Of a stretch of 64,000 nt of DNA, positions 27,550 to 35,965 are shown piece after piece. Source of the DNA: Chitinophagales bacterium (GTDB lineage: Bacteria; Bacteroidota; Bacteroidia; Chitinophagales; JADIYW01); the NCBI GenBank assembly GCA_023957245.1, contig JAMLHJ010000010.1, forward strand, positions 1-64,000, read 5' to 3'. The notes below the pieces were generated by a model. It searched no databases and was not told the DNA's origin. It saw only the letters and a program-made list of their open reading frames with translations. A program made the position numbers and the translations under genes. How positions within the stretch are numbered: position 1 is the stretch's first letter; the number at the start of each line of letters is the position of its first letter.

Positions 27550-28386
27550 TCTCTGTACAGTATAAGGAAAGGGAATTCCTTCATTGTCAAATCTCTTTTT
27601 GACTTGATAATTCACATCGGTATGCAATCTAAAAGCTTTCCTATGATCATCAGCCCACAGATACACTCTAACTTTTAGACCGATAGGAAGATATTCTATG
27701 ATTCTTATTTCTACTGCATGAATACCTTCTTCAAAATCTTCTTGCTTTCTAAAATCAATATGATAAGGATGTGCTAATACTTCTTCGGTGATGATTTCAA
27801 ACACTCTATCTATCGGTGCATCATAGCTAATCAAAATCTCCATGTGCCTTCTTATCGGCTCTTCTTTTATACTGCTATTAAGAATGATAGAGTTATTGAT
27901 ACTTGAATTTGGAATAATAAATCTTTTATTTTCAAAATTGCGAATCACTGTATGTCGCAATGTAATATCTTCCACCACACCGATTTTACTCTGTTCAAAT
28001 TCTATAATATCATCCACTCTAAATGGTCTAAAAATAATTATAAAAATACCTGAAAAGATATTTGAAAAAGCTTGTTGTGAAGCCAAAGCTAATACGGCAG
28101 CAAATATTCCCGTAGCAGTAAATATCGTTTGAGAAGCATCTTTAAATGCTGGTATTTGAGATAAAATAAAAAATACAGAAATAGCATAAATGGTAATACT
28201 AAAACCATTTTTCAAAAAATTGTAATTAGTAGGATCCACTCTCAGCGAAGCCGCATTTCTGTCTATTGCAGCTGAAACATATCTTCTTACTAACCAATTA
28301 ATTGTATAAGCAAATGAAAATACAACTAGTATTAGAATTGGTATTCTCCAAATGGCTAGAAGATGTATTTGTTTAAAAACATCCAT
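27499..28386 (-). CDS. Mechanosensitive ion channel, MscS family (small)
   Basis: A 295-residue channel. Three N-terminal TM segments (~13-30, 60-80, 88-110) end in the pore helix VLALASQQAFSNIFSGIFII, which carries the alternating small residues typical of MscS TM3. A beta domain (FRVDDIIEFEQSKIGVVEDI) and an alpha/beta cytoplasmic vestibule (~170-260) follow. The C-terminal PYTVQRLQI is typical of the family. It releases solutes on hypo-osmotic shock. Its 3' end overlaps the convergent membrane-protein gene by 51 bp, and it lies one base downstream of a metallophosphoesterase gene in the same operon. Confidence 0.93.
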   Translation of the reverse strand: MDVFKQIHLLAIWRIPILILVVFSFAYTINWLVRRYVSAAIDRNAASLRVDPTNYNFLKNGFSITIYAISVFFILSQIPAFKDASQTIFTATGIFAAVLALASQQAFSNIFSGIFIIIFRPFRVDDIIEFEQSKIGVVEDITLRHTVIRNFENKRFIIPNSSINNSIILNSSIKEEPIRRHMEILISYDAPIDRVFEIITEEVLAHPYHIDFRKQEDFEEGIHAVEIRIIEYLPIGLKVRVYLWADDHRKAFRLHTDVNYQVKKRFDNEGIPFPYTVQRLQIDTFPGTSPEDRKE

Positions 28387-28387
28387 G

Positions 28388-29128
28388 TTACAAATATTTT
28401 ACAAAAGATGTCAGAGAGGAGCCATCCCAAACAATTTTTCGCCAACCTATTTGATGAGAACCTATCGCAAGTTCATCTTTTTTACTATCTATTTGAGCAA
28501 ATGTAGAAGGCGTAATCATCACCAGATGGTTGTACATTCTGACGGTGCGTTCATTGTGATAATGCCCACAAAAAATGGCTTGAATATTATTGATATTTCT
28601 CATCACTTTCTGCACTTGATTCATATTTTGAAGAGAATGATGATTATCCATATAATTCACCTCTGCATGCACTGGAGGATGATGCATAAACAATAAAAAT
28701 TTTTGATAAGACTTACTACACTCCTCTTCTACCCATGCTAGTTGGTGCATAGGAAGACTACCATCTGAAGAGTCTAAATAAATTATTTTACCAAAATCCA
28801 ATTCGTCCCAGTAAAACAATTTTCCTTCTTCTATTTCTTTTTCCAGATTGAATACTTTGGCTAATAACAAACTATCATCATGATTGCCTGGAACAATTCT
28901 ATAAGGAATATTTGTATTGTCCAACTGCTCTTTTATCCAATATAAAACATCTTCGCTAGAACCTTTATGAGCCAAGTCACCACCTAAAACAATCAAATCT
29001 ATATTGCCTTCCTCAACAATATTATTGATAGTAAGAGTAAAGTTTTTTCTAACATCAATGTTACTATTTAATTCATTTTCTTTTAAAATATGTAAATCTG
29101 TTAAATGCGCTATTCTATAAGAATTCAT
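28388..29128 (-). CDS. Metallophosphoesterase (calcineurin-like, CpdA-like)
   Basis: A 246-residue dinuclear-metal phosphoesterase. The signature residues are in order: HLTDLHI (Asp-x-His), VLGGDLAHKG, VPGNHDDS, LLFMHHPP and FCGHYHNE, which match the five metallophos motifs. The closest named group is the cAMP phosphodiesterase/CpdA-like (class III) enzymes, but the substrate is not fixed. No signal peptide is seen, so it should be cytoplasmic. It is directly upstream of the MscS gene on the same strand. Confidence 0.9.
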   Translation of the reverse strand: MNSYRIAHLTDLHILKENELNSNIDVRKNFTLTINNIVEEGNIDLIVLGGDLAHKGSSEDVLYWIKEQLDNTNIPYRIVPGNHDDSLLLAKVFNLEKEIEEGKLFYWDELDFGKIIYLDSSDGSLPMHQLAWVEEECSKSYQKFLLFMHHPPVHAEVNYMDNHHSLQNMNQVQKVMRNINNIQAIFCGHYHNERTVRMYNHLVMITPSTFAQIDSKKDELAIGSHQIGWRKIVWDGSSLTSFVKYL

Positions 29129-29234
29129 ACACTGCTATTGATTGTAGCCAAATTAAGGAAAGCCAACAATACTTAAAAATAAAAAATACAAAAACTAAAT
29201 GTTTTTAGCTATTTATTACTAGAAATTCAAAAAA

Positions 29235-29867
29235 CTACACTCTTTCCATTATCAAATGGCTGGTATCATTTTCAAGAAGAACCTCAAAACTATTATTTTC
29301 AAAAGCTAATTGATATAGGCAAGTGTTATTATGCTTGAATGTATCCATCTCTGAAAGTGACTTACCTAACATACCACACAACAAAGCTCTAATTGCCCTG
29401 CCATGTGAACAAATCAAAATATTTTCATACGCCACACTACGCAATTCTTCAATAAATGGATATTGTCTTTCATGCAATTCCAAAGGACTTTCTCCTCCTT
29501 CAATCTTTATATCTAAATGCCCTTCAGTCCATCTTTCCATGATGGAAACATAAGTACTTTCTAATATTTCATTATGAGATACTCCTTCAAAAACACCCCA
29601 ATTAATTTCATCTAATTCTTCACGAATCTGAAAATCTAAGCCTTGACTAGCAAATGGTGCTAATGTCTGATGTGTACGTTGCAACGTAGAAACATAAGCA
29701 ATATCAAAAGGAATATTTTTATACTTCTCAAAAAACTGTTGAGCTTGCCAATGTCCAGTATCATTCAAACTTGAATTGACACCTCTTCCTTGAACTATCC
29801 CTTTCAAATTATAATCTGTCTGCCCATGCCTAAGAAGATAAATATTAGTTCTCATACTTTTACTCAA
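29235..29867 (-). CDS. Histidine phosphatase family protein (phosphoglycerate mutase-like)
   Basis: A 210-residue enzyme of the RHG superfamily. The catalytic phospho-His motif is LLRHGQTDYN (residues ~11-20), followed by STLQRTHQT (~60), INWGVFEG with the acid Glu (~87), and ICSHGRAIRALLCG (~152) with the second His. It could be a cofactor-dependent mutase or, more likely from its size, a broad phosphatase such as alpha-ribazole or sugar phosphatase. A second Met four codons in (29855) is an equally likely start. A TAAATTTG promoter box is placed just upstream. Confidence 0.88.
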   Translation of the reverse strand: MSKSMRTNIYLLRHGQTDYNLKGIVQGRGVNSSLNDTGHWQAQQFFEKYKNIPFDIAYVSTLQRTHQTLAPFASQGLDFQIREELDEINWGVFEGVSHNEILESTYVSIMERWTEGHLDIKIEGGESPLELHERQYPFIEELRSVAYENILICSHGRAIRALLCGMLGKSLSEMDTFKHNNTCLYQLAFENNSFEVLLENDTSHLIMERV

Positions 29868-29890
29868 CTGTTAAAACAATTTTAGAAGTG

Positions 29891-29898
29891 CAAATTTA
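29891..29898 (-). promoter_or_regulatory. -7 promoter element (TAAATTTG) of the histidine phosphatase gene
   Basis: An exact TAnnTTTG word on the minus strand, about 24 bases before the first ATG and 36 before the second. The same TAAATTTGCA word also precedes the genes starting at 13081 and 32478. Confidence 0.55.
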
Positions 29899-30037
29899 AT
29901 AAATAAAAAATGATTTTTAAAATTTTCAACTTATTGAATATCTTTGATTTACACTTTTAGACATTGCCGTTCTTTGAGTCAATTAGGCTTTACCAATAAT
30001 TAAATTTGACTTGATATTCATCTTCTTCTTCATCAAA

Positions 30038-32371
30038 TCATGCTTCTTCACCAGCAATAAATTTGGTATAAGCTATAAAACATTTCAACTCATAATAAGA
30101 ATACTCCTCTCCTACAATCTCTTTGATTTCTTTAAGCAATAATCCTTTTAATGTAGTAACATACAGCTCCTCCAAACTGAATATTTTATTTCTATCCATT
30201 ACTTCATTCAATTCAATTTTTCCTTCTTTAATCATTTTAGCGATATGGTCTTGAATTGTTAAAACTGAAAAATTGCGCTCTTTTGCAATCTCTTCAACAG
30301 ATAGATTTTGCTTAAATAATTCTAAAGTCTGCAAAAAGGTATTTCCTTTAATATTTTTATCGGATGCTTTTTTCTTAGGGCTGAAAACAATATCTATATC
30401 ATCAAAATCATCTTCTTCAAGTTCCTCATCTTCTAAATCATTGGCAATATTGACACTTTCCTTTTCAATTATAGCATTGAGTTTTTCAATTTTACTCAAT
30501 CTATAATCCAAATTAAAATCAGACACCAAAGTAGATTTATCTAGCACTCCACCACCTTGAATAATGTCTAACATTTGTAAGTTTTTTTTGATAGCCAAGA
30601 TAATTTTCAAATGCTCTTCTTCCAGTTCAGAAACTTCTTGAAAATATGCTTTCATCTTTTTCATTCTACCTACTTTGAGTAGCACTGTCAGTACGCTTTC
30701 ATATAACTCATCTAATAACGGAAAAAAATATTCTTCAGCTTTAGTAATTCTTTCCCTGATATAATTCAAATCAATATTCTCATTGATAAAACTGCGATTG
30801 AGTTGAAATACAAATTTTTCTCCAAGTTGATATAAATTTTCAAAGGTTTTTGCGGACTCATCAGCCCAAGTCATAAATTGACTTTTCTTGCTCTTGGCAG
30901 CTTGAGAAGAATAGGTACGGATATGCTCTTGCCATAGAAAATGTACTTTTTGCCAAGAATAAGATTTCATAAGCGATGTAGCTAGAAAAGAGATAGTTGA
31001 TTGGCTTAAAATCTCATTCAGATTATTTTTAGGCGTTTTACTTTCAGCAAATTGCATGACAGACTGATCATTATTTAAACCATTCAATTGAATGGGATTG
31101 AGCAATACTAGACCATCTAGACTTGTCAATCTAGACAATGCGACATAAGCTTGACCAGGAGCAAATACCTTAGAAATATCTAAAACTGCTTTTTCAAAAG
31201 TCAAGCCTTGGCTTTTATGAACGGTAATTGCCCATGCCAATTTTAATGGATACTGAATAAATGTACCCAATACATCTTCATTTATTTCTTTTGTATTGGC
31301 ATTGACTTGATATTGAATATTTTTCCATTCATACTTATCTACCTCAATCTCTTTATTCTCATCTTCGAACCTTACAAATATTTTTGAATCAGAAAGCCTA
31401 CTGATAATGCCAATTTTGCCATTGAAATAACGCTTATTAATTGCCAAATCATTTTTAGTGAACATCACCTGTGCGCCTTTCTTCAAAGTCAGCTTTTCAT
31501 CAATAGGGAAAATTTTCTCGGGAAATTGTCCTTCAATTGTCGCATGAAAATGATATGCCTTTCCTTCCAATTCCTCTAAAGAGCTTTTATTTATATTGTC
31601 AGCTTGTTCATTATGAGTTGTCAAAATAATATAACCTTTATGAGCTTTTGTATCAAATTGAGGATTGACATATTTATTTAAAACATCTACATCATGTTGA
31701 GTGATAAAATTTTCTCTTAAATGATTAAGAATCTCAATAAAATCAACATCTTGCTGCCTATAAATTTTTTCTAATTCAATATATACCAATGGACTTTCTC
31801 TCATAACTAATGCATGAAAGAAGAACATTCCTTGATAATATTTTCTTAAGACATCCCATTCTTCGCTTTTGACGACTGGCGGTAATTGTAACAAATCACC
31901 AATAAATAAAACTTGAACACTTCCAAATGGTCGATTGTCTTTACGGATAGTTCTCAATTGAAAATCAATAGCATCTAAAATATCAGCTCTCAACATACTG
32001 ACTTCATCAATCACAAGCAACTCCATATTTCTGATAATGTTCAGCTTATTGCCTCTCATAGAGAAATGTCTTTTCAACGAAGTTCTATTCTCAAACCTCA
32101 ATCGTTCATTGCCTATCCATGCTGCATCTACATCAGGAATAAAAGAAGCAAAAGGCAGTTGAAATAAAGAATGAATGGTTACACCTCCAGCATTGAGTGC
32201 TGCTATGCCCGTTGGTGCTACTACAACAGTATTTTTATGTGTAGAACTGATGATTTTTCTCAAAAGGGTTGTTTTACCTGTACCAGCTTTTCCTGTTAAA
32301 AAAAGATTTTTATCAGTCTGGTTAATAAAACGCAGGACATAATCTACTAAGTCATTTACATTATCGAGCAC
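30038..32371 (-). CDS. Pif1/RecD-like DNA helicase with C-terminal helix-turn-helix
   Basis: A superfamily 1B helicase, 777 residues from this start. Walker A is LTGKAGTGKTTLLRKI (~24), Walker B is LVIDEVSML (~115), GDLLQLPPV is motif III (~160), and TVHKSQGLTFEKAVLDI (~380) and AYVALSRLTSLDGL (~405) are motifs V-VI. The C-terminus (~640-777) holds a winged helix like that of RQC/HTH_40 proteins (LSVEEIAKERNFSVLTIQDH). The open frame reaches 32476, but its first 35 residues are hydrophobic and unlike any helicase start. The GTG at 32371 gives the usual short N-terminus. It is divergent from a flavoprotein gene. Confidence 0.88.
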   Translation of the reverse strand: MLDNVNDLVDYVLRFINQTDKNLFLTGKAGTGKTTLLRKIISSTHKNTVVVAPTGIAALNAGGVTIHSLFQLPFASFIPDVDAAWIGNERLRFENRTSLKRHFSMRGNKLNIIRNMELLVIDEVSMLRADILDAIDFQLRTIRKDNRPFGSVQVLFIGDLLQLPPVVKSEEWDVLRKYYQGMFFFHALVMRESPLVYIELEKIYRQQDVDFIEILNHLRENFITQHDVDVLNKYVNPQFDTKAHKGYIILTTHNEQADNINKSSLEELEGKAYHFHATIEGQFPEKIFPIDEKLTLKKGAQVMFTKNDLAINKRYFNGKIGIISRLSDSKIFVRFEDENKEIEVDKYEWKNIQYQVNANTKEINEDVLGTFIQYPLKLAWAITVHKSQGLTFEKAVLDISKVFAPGQAYVALSRLTSLDGLVLLNPIQLNGLNNDQSVMQFAESKTPKNNLNEILSQSTISFLATSLMKSYSWQKVHFLWQEHIRTYSSQAAKSKKSQFMTWADESAKTFENLYQLGEKFVFQLNRSFINENIDLNYIRERITKAEEYFFPLLDELYESVLTVLLKVGRMKKMKAYFQEVSELEEEHLKIILAIKKNLQMLDIIQGGGVLDKSTLVSDFNLDYRLSKIEKLNAIIEKESVNIANDLEDEELEEDDFDDIDIVFSPKKKASDKNIKGNTFLQTLELFKQNLSVEEIAKERNFSVLTIQDHIAKMIKEGKIELNEVMDRNKIFSLEELYVTTLKGLLLKEIKEIVGEEYSYYELKCFIAYTKFIAGEEA

Positions 32372-32465
32372 TACAAAACATATTAAATTCGGTAAGATAA
32401 TAAAAGCTAAAAACAATTCAAAAATGTAAAAGCTATAACAATAAGATTTCAAAATAACTTTTATA

Positions 32466-32473
32466 TAAATTTG
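32466..32473 (+). promoter_or_regulatory. -7 promoter element (TAAATTTG) of the flavoprotein gene
   Basis: An exact TAnnTTTG word on the plus strand, with its last base four bases before the ATG at 32478. This predicts a leaderless mRNA. The context TAAATTTGCATT is nearly the same as that before the Crp/Fnr gene. Confidence 0.6.
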
Positions 32474-32477
32474 CATT

Positions 32478-34031
32478 ATGCCACGTACTATTCAATTGCA
32501 AACGCTGCCTGAAGAAGCTCAAAATGACGATTTATTAAAAATAAAGGTGTCACAATTTGCAGGCATTCGTTTGGAAGACATTAGTTATATCCATATTGTA
32601 AAACGGTCAATTGATGCACGACAAAGAATCGTTAAAATTAATCTGATTGTAGATGTCTATTTATCAGATGAAAAATATGTTCCACAAAAATTCCATTTGC
32701 CACAATATGATTCAGTTGAAAATGCTACTCCACTTATAATAGTTGGTGCTGGACCAGCAGGATTATTTGCTGCTGTGAAAGCCATCGAAATGGGAAGAAA
32801 GCCGATTATTATCGAGAGAGGCAAAGATGTAAGAGCTAGGAGAATAGATTTGAGAGCACTGAATATTCATCATGAAGTTAATGAAGATTCCAATTATTGC
32901 TTTGGAGAAGGCGGTGCTGGTACCTACTCCGATGGTAAACTTTATACTCGTTCAACTAAGAGAGGTGATGTATTGAATGTACTGCAATGGCTAGTTGCAT
33001 TAGGTGCAGATTCCAAAATATTGGTAGATGCTCACCCACATATTGGAACCAACAAACTGCCTCAGATTATTATCAATATCAGGAATTTTATATTGGAATG
33101 CGGTGGAGAAATATTATTCAATAGCAGAGTGGTTGATTTTAAAATTCAATCTTCGTCTATTCGTGGCGTTGTATTACAAAATGGCGATATTATTTCAGCT
33201 AATCAAGTGATTTTAGCCACAGGACATTCTGCAAGAGATATTTATCAGTTGCTATTTAATAAAAACATTTTGATAGAACCCAAACCTTTTGCTTTAGGAT
33301 TAAGGGTTGAACATAGTCAAAATTTGATAGACCAAATCCAATATAAAAACCCAAAAGGTCGAGGAGAGTATTTGCCTCCAGCTTCATATAGTATTGTCAA
33401 ACAACAAGATGGTAGAGGCGTATATTCATTCTGTATGTGTCCAGGTGGTATCATTGCTCCATGTGCTACATCTCCTGAAGAAGTCGTCACCAATGGATGG
33501 TCACCGTCCAAAAGAGACCAAGCTACTTCCAATTCTGGTATTGTTGTTGAATTAAAGTTGGAAGATTTTGAGCCTTATAAGAAATATGGTCCATTGGCTG
33601 GGATGGAATATCAAAAATCTATTGAACAATTGGCATGGAAAATGGCTGGTGAAACTCAAAGAGTACCCGCTCAGCGTTTAGTGGACTTCGTTGAAGGAAA
33701 AGTGTCAAAGGATATCCCTAAAACATCTTATATTCCAGGAACAACATCAATACAACTGTCTGAAGTTCTTCCCAAAAATATTTCTCAAGCACTTCAAAGA
33801 GGATTTCAACAATTTGGGATTGCTCTACTGGGATATTTATCCAACGAAGCTGTACTTCACGCTGTAGAATCAAGGACAAGTTCTCCAGTAAGAATTCCTA
33901 GAAATAAAGAAACTTTCGAACATCCTCAAATCAAAGGACTTTATCCATGTGCTGAAGGAGCAGGTTATGCGGGTGGAATAGTATCAGCAGCAATTGATGG
34001 AATAAAATGCACCGAAAAAGCTTGTATATAA
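32478..34031 (+). CDS. Uncharacterised FAD-dependent dehydrogenase (COG2509 type)
   Basis: A 517-residue flavoprotein. An N-terminal domain of about 80 residues (LPEEAQNDDLLKIKV and a charged middle) precedes a dinucleotide fold with PLIIVGAGPAGLFAAVKAIE (~86) and the linking GRKPIIIERGK. CFGEGGAGTYSDGKLYTR (~137), QVILATGHSARDIYQLL (~240) and YPCAEGAGYAGGIVSAAIDG near the end are hallmarks of this conserved bacterial family, annotated as FAD-binding or NAD(P)/FAD-dependent oxidoreductase. The substrate is unknown. It is divergent from the helicase gene, with one base between the helicase's longest open frame and its ATG. Confidence 0.9.
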   Translation: MPRTIQLQTLPEEAQNDDLLKIKVSQFAGIRLEDISYIHIVKRSIDARQRIVKINLIVDVYLSDEKYVPQKFHLPQYDSVENATPLIIVGAGPAGLFAAVKAIEMGRKPIIIERGKDVRARRIDLRALNIHHEVNEDSNYCFGEGGAGTYSDGKLYTRSTKRGDVLNVLQWLVALGADSKILVDAHPHIGTNKLPQIIINIRNFILECGGEILFNSRVVDFKIQSSSIRGVVLQNGDIISANQVILATGHSARDIYQLLFNKNILIEPKPFALGLRVEHSQNLIDQIQYKNPKGRGEYLPPASYSIVKQQDGRGVYSFCMCPGGIIAPCATSPEEVVTNGWSPSKRDQATSNSGIVVELKLEDFEPYKKYGPLAGMEYQKSIEQLAWKMAGETQRVPAQRLVDFVEGKVSKDIPKTSYIPGTTSIQLSEVLPKNISQALQRGFQQFGIALLGYLSNEAVLHAVESRTSSPVRIPRNKETFEHPQIKGLYPCAEGAGYAGGIVSAAIDGIKCTEKACI

Positions 34032-34069
34032 AACTATGCTTCATATATACACAATGAACATTTTTAAAT

Positions 34070-34077
34070 TACCTTTG
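34070..34077 (+). promoter_or_regulatory. -7 promoter element (TACCTTTG) of the downstream lipoprotein gene
   Basis: An exact TAnnTTTG word, about 60 bases before the ATG at 34138. A short leader follows. Confidence 0.5.
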
Positions 34078-34137
34078 CATTAAAAAAAATAATAGCTTTT
34101 CATATAATTTTTTAGTATTTATTTCTGTGGTACTGTG

Positions 34138-34803
34138 ATGCGTAAATATTTATTATTTTCTATATTTTGTTCCTCTATTCTGATTGAAGTTGGATGTAAT
34201 AAATCTATACGTATAAACATTCCTGTAGCTCAGATACCTATTGAAAATACACCAATAATACTTCCTGAAACTACACTAGAAGATAAGGTTAGCGAAGAAA
34301 ATGAAAACACACATTACTCTCCCTATGATGGATGGATGATTCATAAAAAATCTGTAGGCCCTATTTTGGTAGGAATGGATATTCACAAAGCAGACTCTAT
34401 CCTATCTCAATTTCAAAAAGAAAAAGCTTCTTCAGAAGATTTTGGATTTAGTGGAGGAAGTCCCGCATATATCTATTCAATTGATAGTGTGCCAATTATT
34501 GCAGTTATTCAATCATTAAATTCAAAAAAAATATTTGCAATCGTAGTTCTAAGCGAATCATTAAAAACTGAAACAGGTATTTCTCCTACAATCATAGTGG
34601 ATAGCCTTATGACTATCTATCCTCAAATGAAATTTTATAAAGATGAGTTTACTGGTTGGGAATGTTCAGAAGACACTCAAAATCAATGGATATTTGTCTT
34701 TATAACTAATAAGTCTGATCAGATAGGTGTTTATAAATATCCTGAGCAATTAGTTGCACCTAAAAATAAAATAGCTAAAAATAATTGGATAGTTGTCCGA
34801 TAA
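34138..34803 (+). CDS. Lipoprotein of unknown function
   Basis: A 221-residue protein with a lipobox-like signal: a hydrophobic run ending in EVGC followed by NKS. A GTG directly before the ATG at 34138 is in frame, but ATG is preferred. After a linker rich in Pro/Thr/Glu, the body (~65-221) contains VGPILVGMDIHKADSILSQF, which suggests a single small alpha/beta domain; I do not recognise the family. It is followed by the second repeat island, so it is the end of its transcript. Confidence 0.65.
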   Translation: MRKYLLFSIFCSSILIEVGCNKSIRINIPVAQIPIENTPIILPETTLEDKVSEENENTHYSPYDGWMIHKKSVGPILVGMDIHKADSILSQFQKEKASSEDFGFSGGSPAYIYSIDSVPIIAVIQSLNSKKIFAIVVLSESLKTETGISPTIIVDSLMTIYPQMKFYKDEFTGWECSEDTQNQWIFVFITNKSDQIGVYKYPEQLVAPKNKIAKNNWIVVR

Positions 34804-34854
34804 TTAGAATATTTCAGTTTTCGAATTACTTCATTGTTTCATTGCTTCACTATC

Positions 34855-34975
34855 AAACTATTACACAAAAGGCACTAAGAATACACAAAAAACACAAAGC
34901 AAAATCTCTGTGAAACTCAGTGCTACTTTGTGAAACTCTGTGGAATAACTTAGCGTACTTTGCGGTTAGATTTTG
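34855..34975. repeat. Dispersed intergenic repeat, copy B
   Basis: Begins AAACTATTACACAAAAGGC and ends CTTTGCGGTTAGATTTTG. It aligns with copy A at 17485-17605, sharing the CACAAAGCAAA and TTTGTGAAACT-TGTGGAATAAC cores. Confidence 0.75.
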
Positions 34976-35003
34976 GACGACGATATTCTTGAAACCAATA
35001 TAA

Positions 35004-35070
35004 GGGTAGCTCCTACGGAGCAATAGTTGGTTGATTATTTATTTTTACCAAGCGGTAGCCTCTACGAGGC
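35004..35070. repeat. Paired REP-like hairpins with GTAG, copy B
   Basis: GGTAGCTCCTACGGAGCAA and GGTAGCCTCTACGAGGCAA are two hairpins, each with a 5-bp stem and a TAC loop, and each preceded by GTAG. Their stems start 49 nt apart. The same pair at the same spacing occurs at 54861-54927. Confidence 0.75.
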
Positions 35071-35132
35071 AAACTCTGCACCGCATATTTCATTCGTATT
35101 TCGTACTTTTAATTTTTCACCCTTCTCCATGG

Positions 35133-35186
35133 TTTCGACAGCATTTCGACAGCATTTCGACAAGCTCAATGACCGTCTCAATGACC
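35133..35186. repeat. Short tandem repeats in island B
   Basis: An 11-bp unit TTTCGACAGCA is present twice and a third time in diverged form (35133-35165). It is followed by two copies of CTCAATGACC (35165-35174 and 35177-35186). No coding meaning is seen. Confidence 0.8.
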
Positions 35187-35467
35187 AGTATTTTTCATTC
35201 ATACTTCGTACCTCGTAATTTTTAATTTTCCTCATTGTTTCATTAAACTCCGTGTCCTTTGCGGTTAGGTTAGATGAGTAAACAATTAGCATTTTGGGAA
35301 TAGAATCAATTATGAATTATACATCTTATCGCTAAACAAGCTTAAAAGTTGATTTATTGTAAAAAAATAGTGAAATATCAAGAGATTTTAAAATCCAATA
35401 GATAGTTTTTATCATTTTATTTCAAAGAGAGCAATCAAATATTCTATATTTACATTCCTTTTTAAGA

Positions 35468-35950
35468 ATGAGCGATAATACACACTTATTTCATATTCGT
35501 TTTGCGACAAAGCAAGATTTGCCTGCAGTATATCAATTGATAAAAGAGTTGGCTTTATTTGAAAATGAACCTCAAGAACCTACCAATAGTTTGAAAGATT
35601 TTGTAGCTGATGGTACTGGAGATGAGCCGAGATACAGAGTAATTATTGCCGAAAAAGAAAAAGAAATTCTTGGAATAGCTTTATATTATTTGGGTTATTC
35701 TACGTGGAAAGGCAATATGATGTACTTAGACGATTTAGTTGTCAAAGAAGATTATAGACGAAGTGGAATTGGACAATTATTATTCAAAGCCTTAATAGCT
35801 GCAGCCAAAGAACATGGTGTCAATCAATTGAGATGGCATGTACTTAATTGGAATAAATCTGCAATAGAATTTTATAAAAAATTTGAAGCATCCATTGATA
35901 ATGAATGGATAACGTGTAAAATAGAAAAAGAAAAATTGTATTTACTTTAA
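35468..35950 (+). CDS. GNAT family N-acetyltransferase
   Basis: A 160-residue single-domain acetyltransferase of the spermidine/thialysine-like type. MYLDDLVVKEDYRRSGIGQLLF (about residues 79-100) is the acetyl-CoA pyrophosphate-binding motif (R/Q-x-x-G-x-G/A). ALYYLGYSTWKGN and LRWHVLNWNKSAIEFYKKF are typical of diamine/thialysine acetyltransferases. The substrate is likely a small amine or amino acid; this is not fixed. It is 15 bp upstream of an aspartate kinase gene and may be co-transcribed. Confidence 0.9.
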   Translation: MSDNTHLFHIRFATKQDLPAVYQLIKELALFENEPQEPTNSLKDFVADGTGDEPRYRVIIAEKEKEILGIALYYLGYSTWKGNMMYLDDLVVKEDYRRSGIGQLLFKALIAAAKEHGVNQLRWHVLNWNKSAIEFYKKFEASIDNEWITCKIEKEKLYLL

Positions 35951-35965
35951 AATAGAATGTAAAAA

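Larger units (their letters stand above)
34804..35467. other. Repeat island B: gene-free region with dispersed repeats
   Basis: About 660 bp without a convincing gene. It holds a copy of the GTG/TTTG repeat (34855-34975), a paired hairpin element (35004-35070), an 11-bp tandem repeat (35133-35165) and further CTTTGCGGTTAG phrases. The two overlapping plus-strand frames at about 35027-35225 and the minus frame at 35062-35292 are low-complexity readings of the repeats. Confidence 0.75.

Noticed and set aside
35027..35225. Overlapping plus-strand frames in island B
   Set aside because: They read through the GTAG hairpins and the 11-bp tandem repeat in two frames, so they are not genes.
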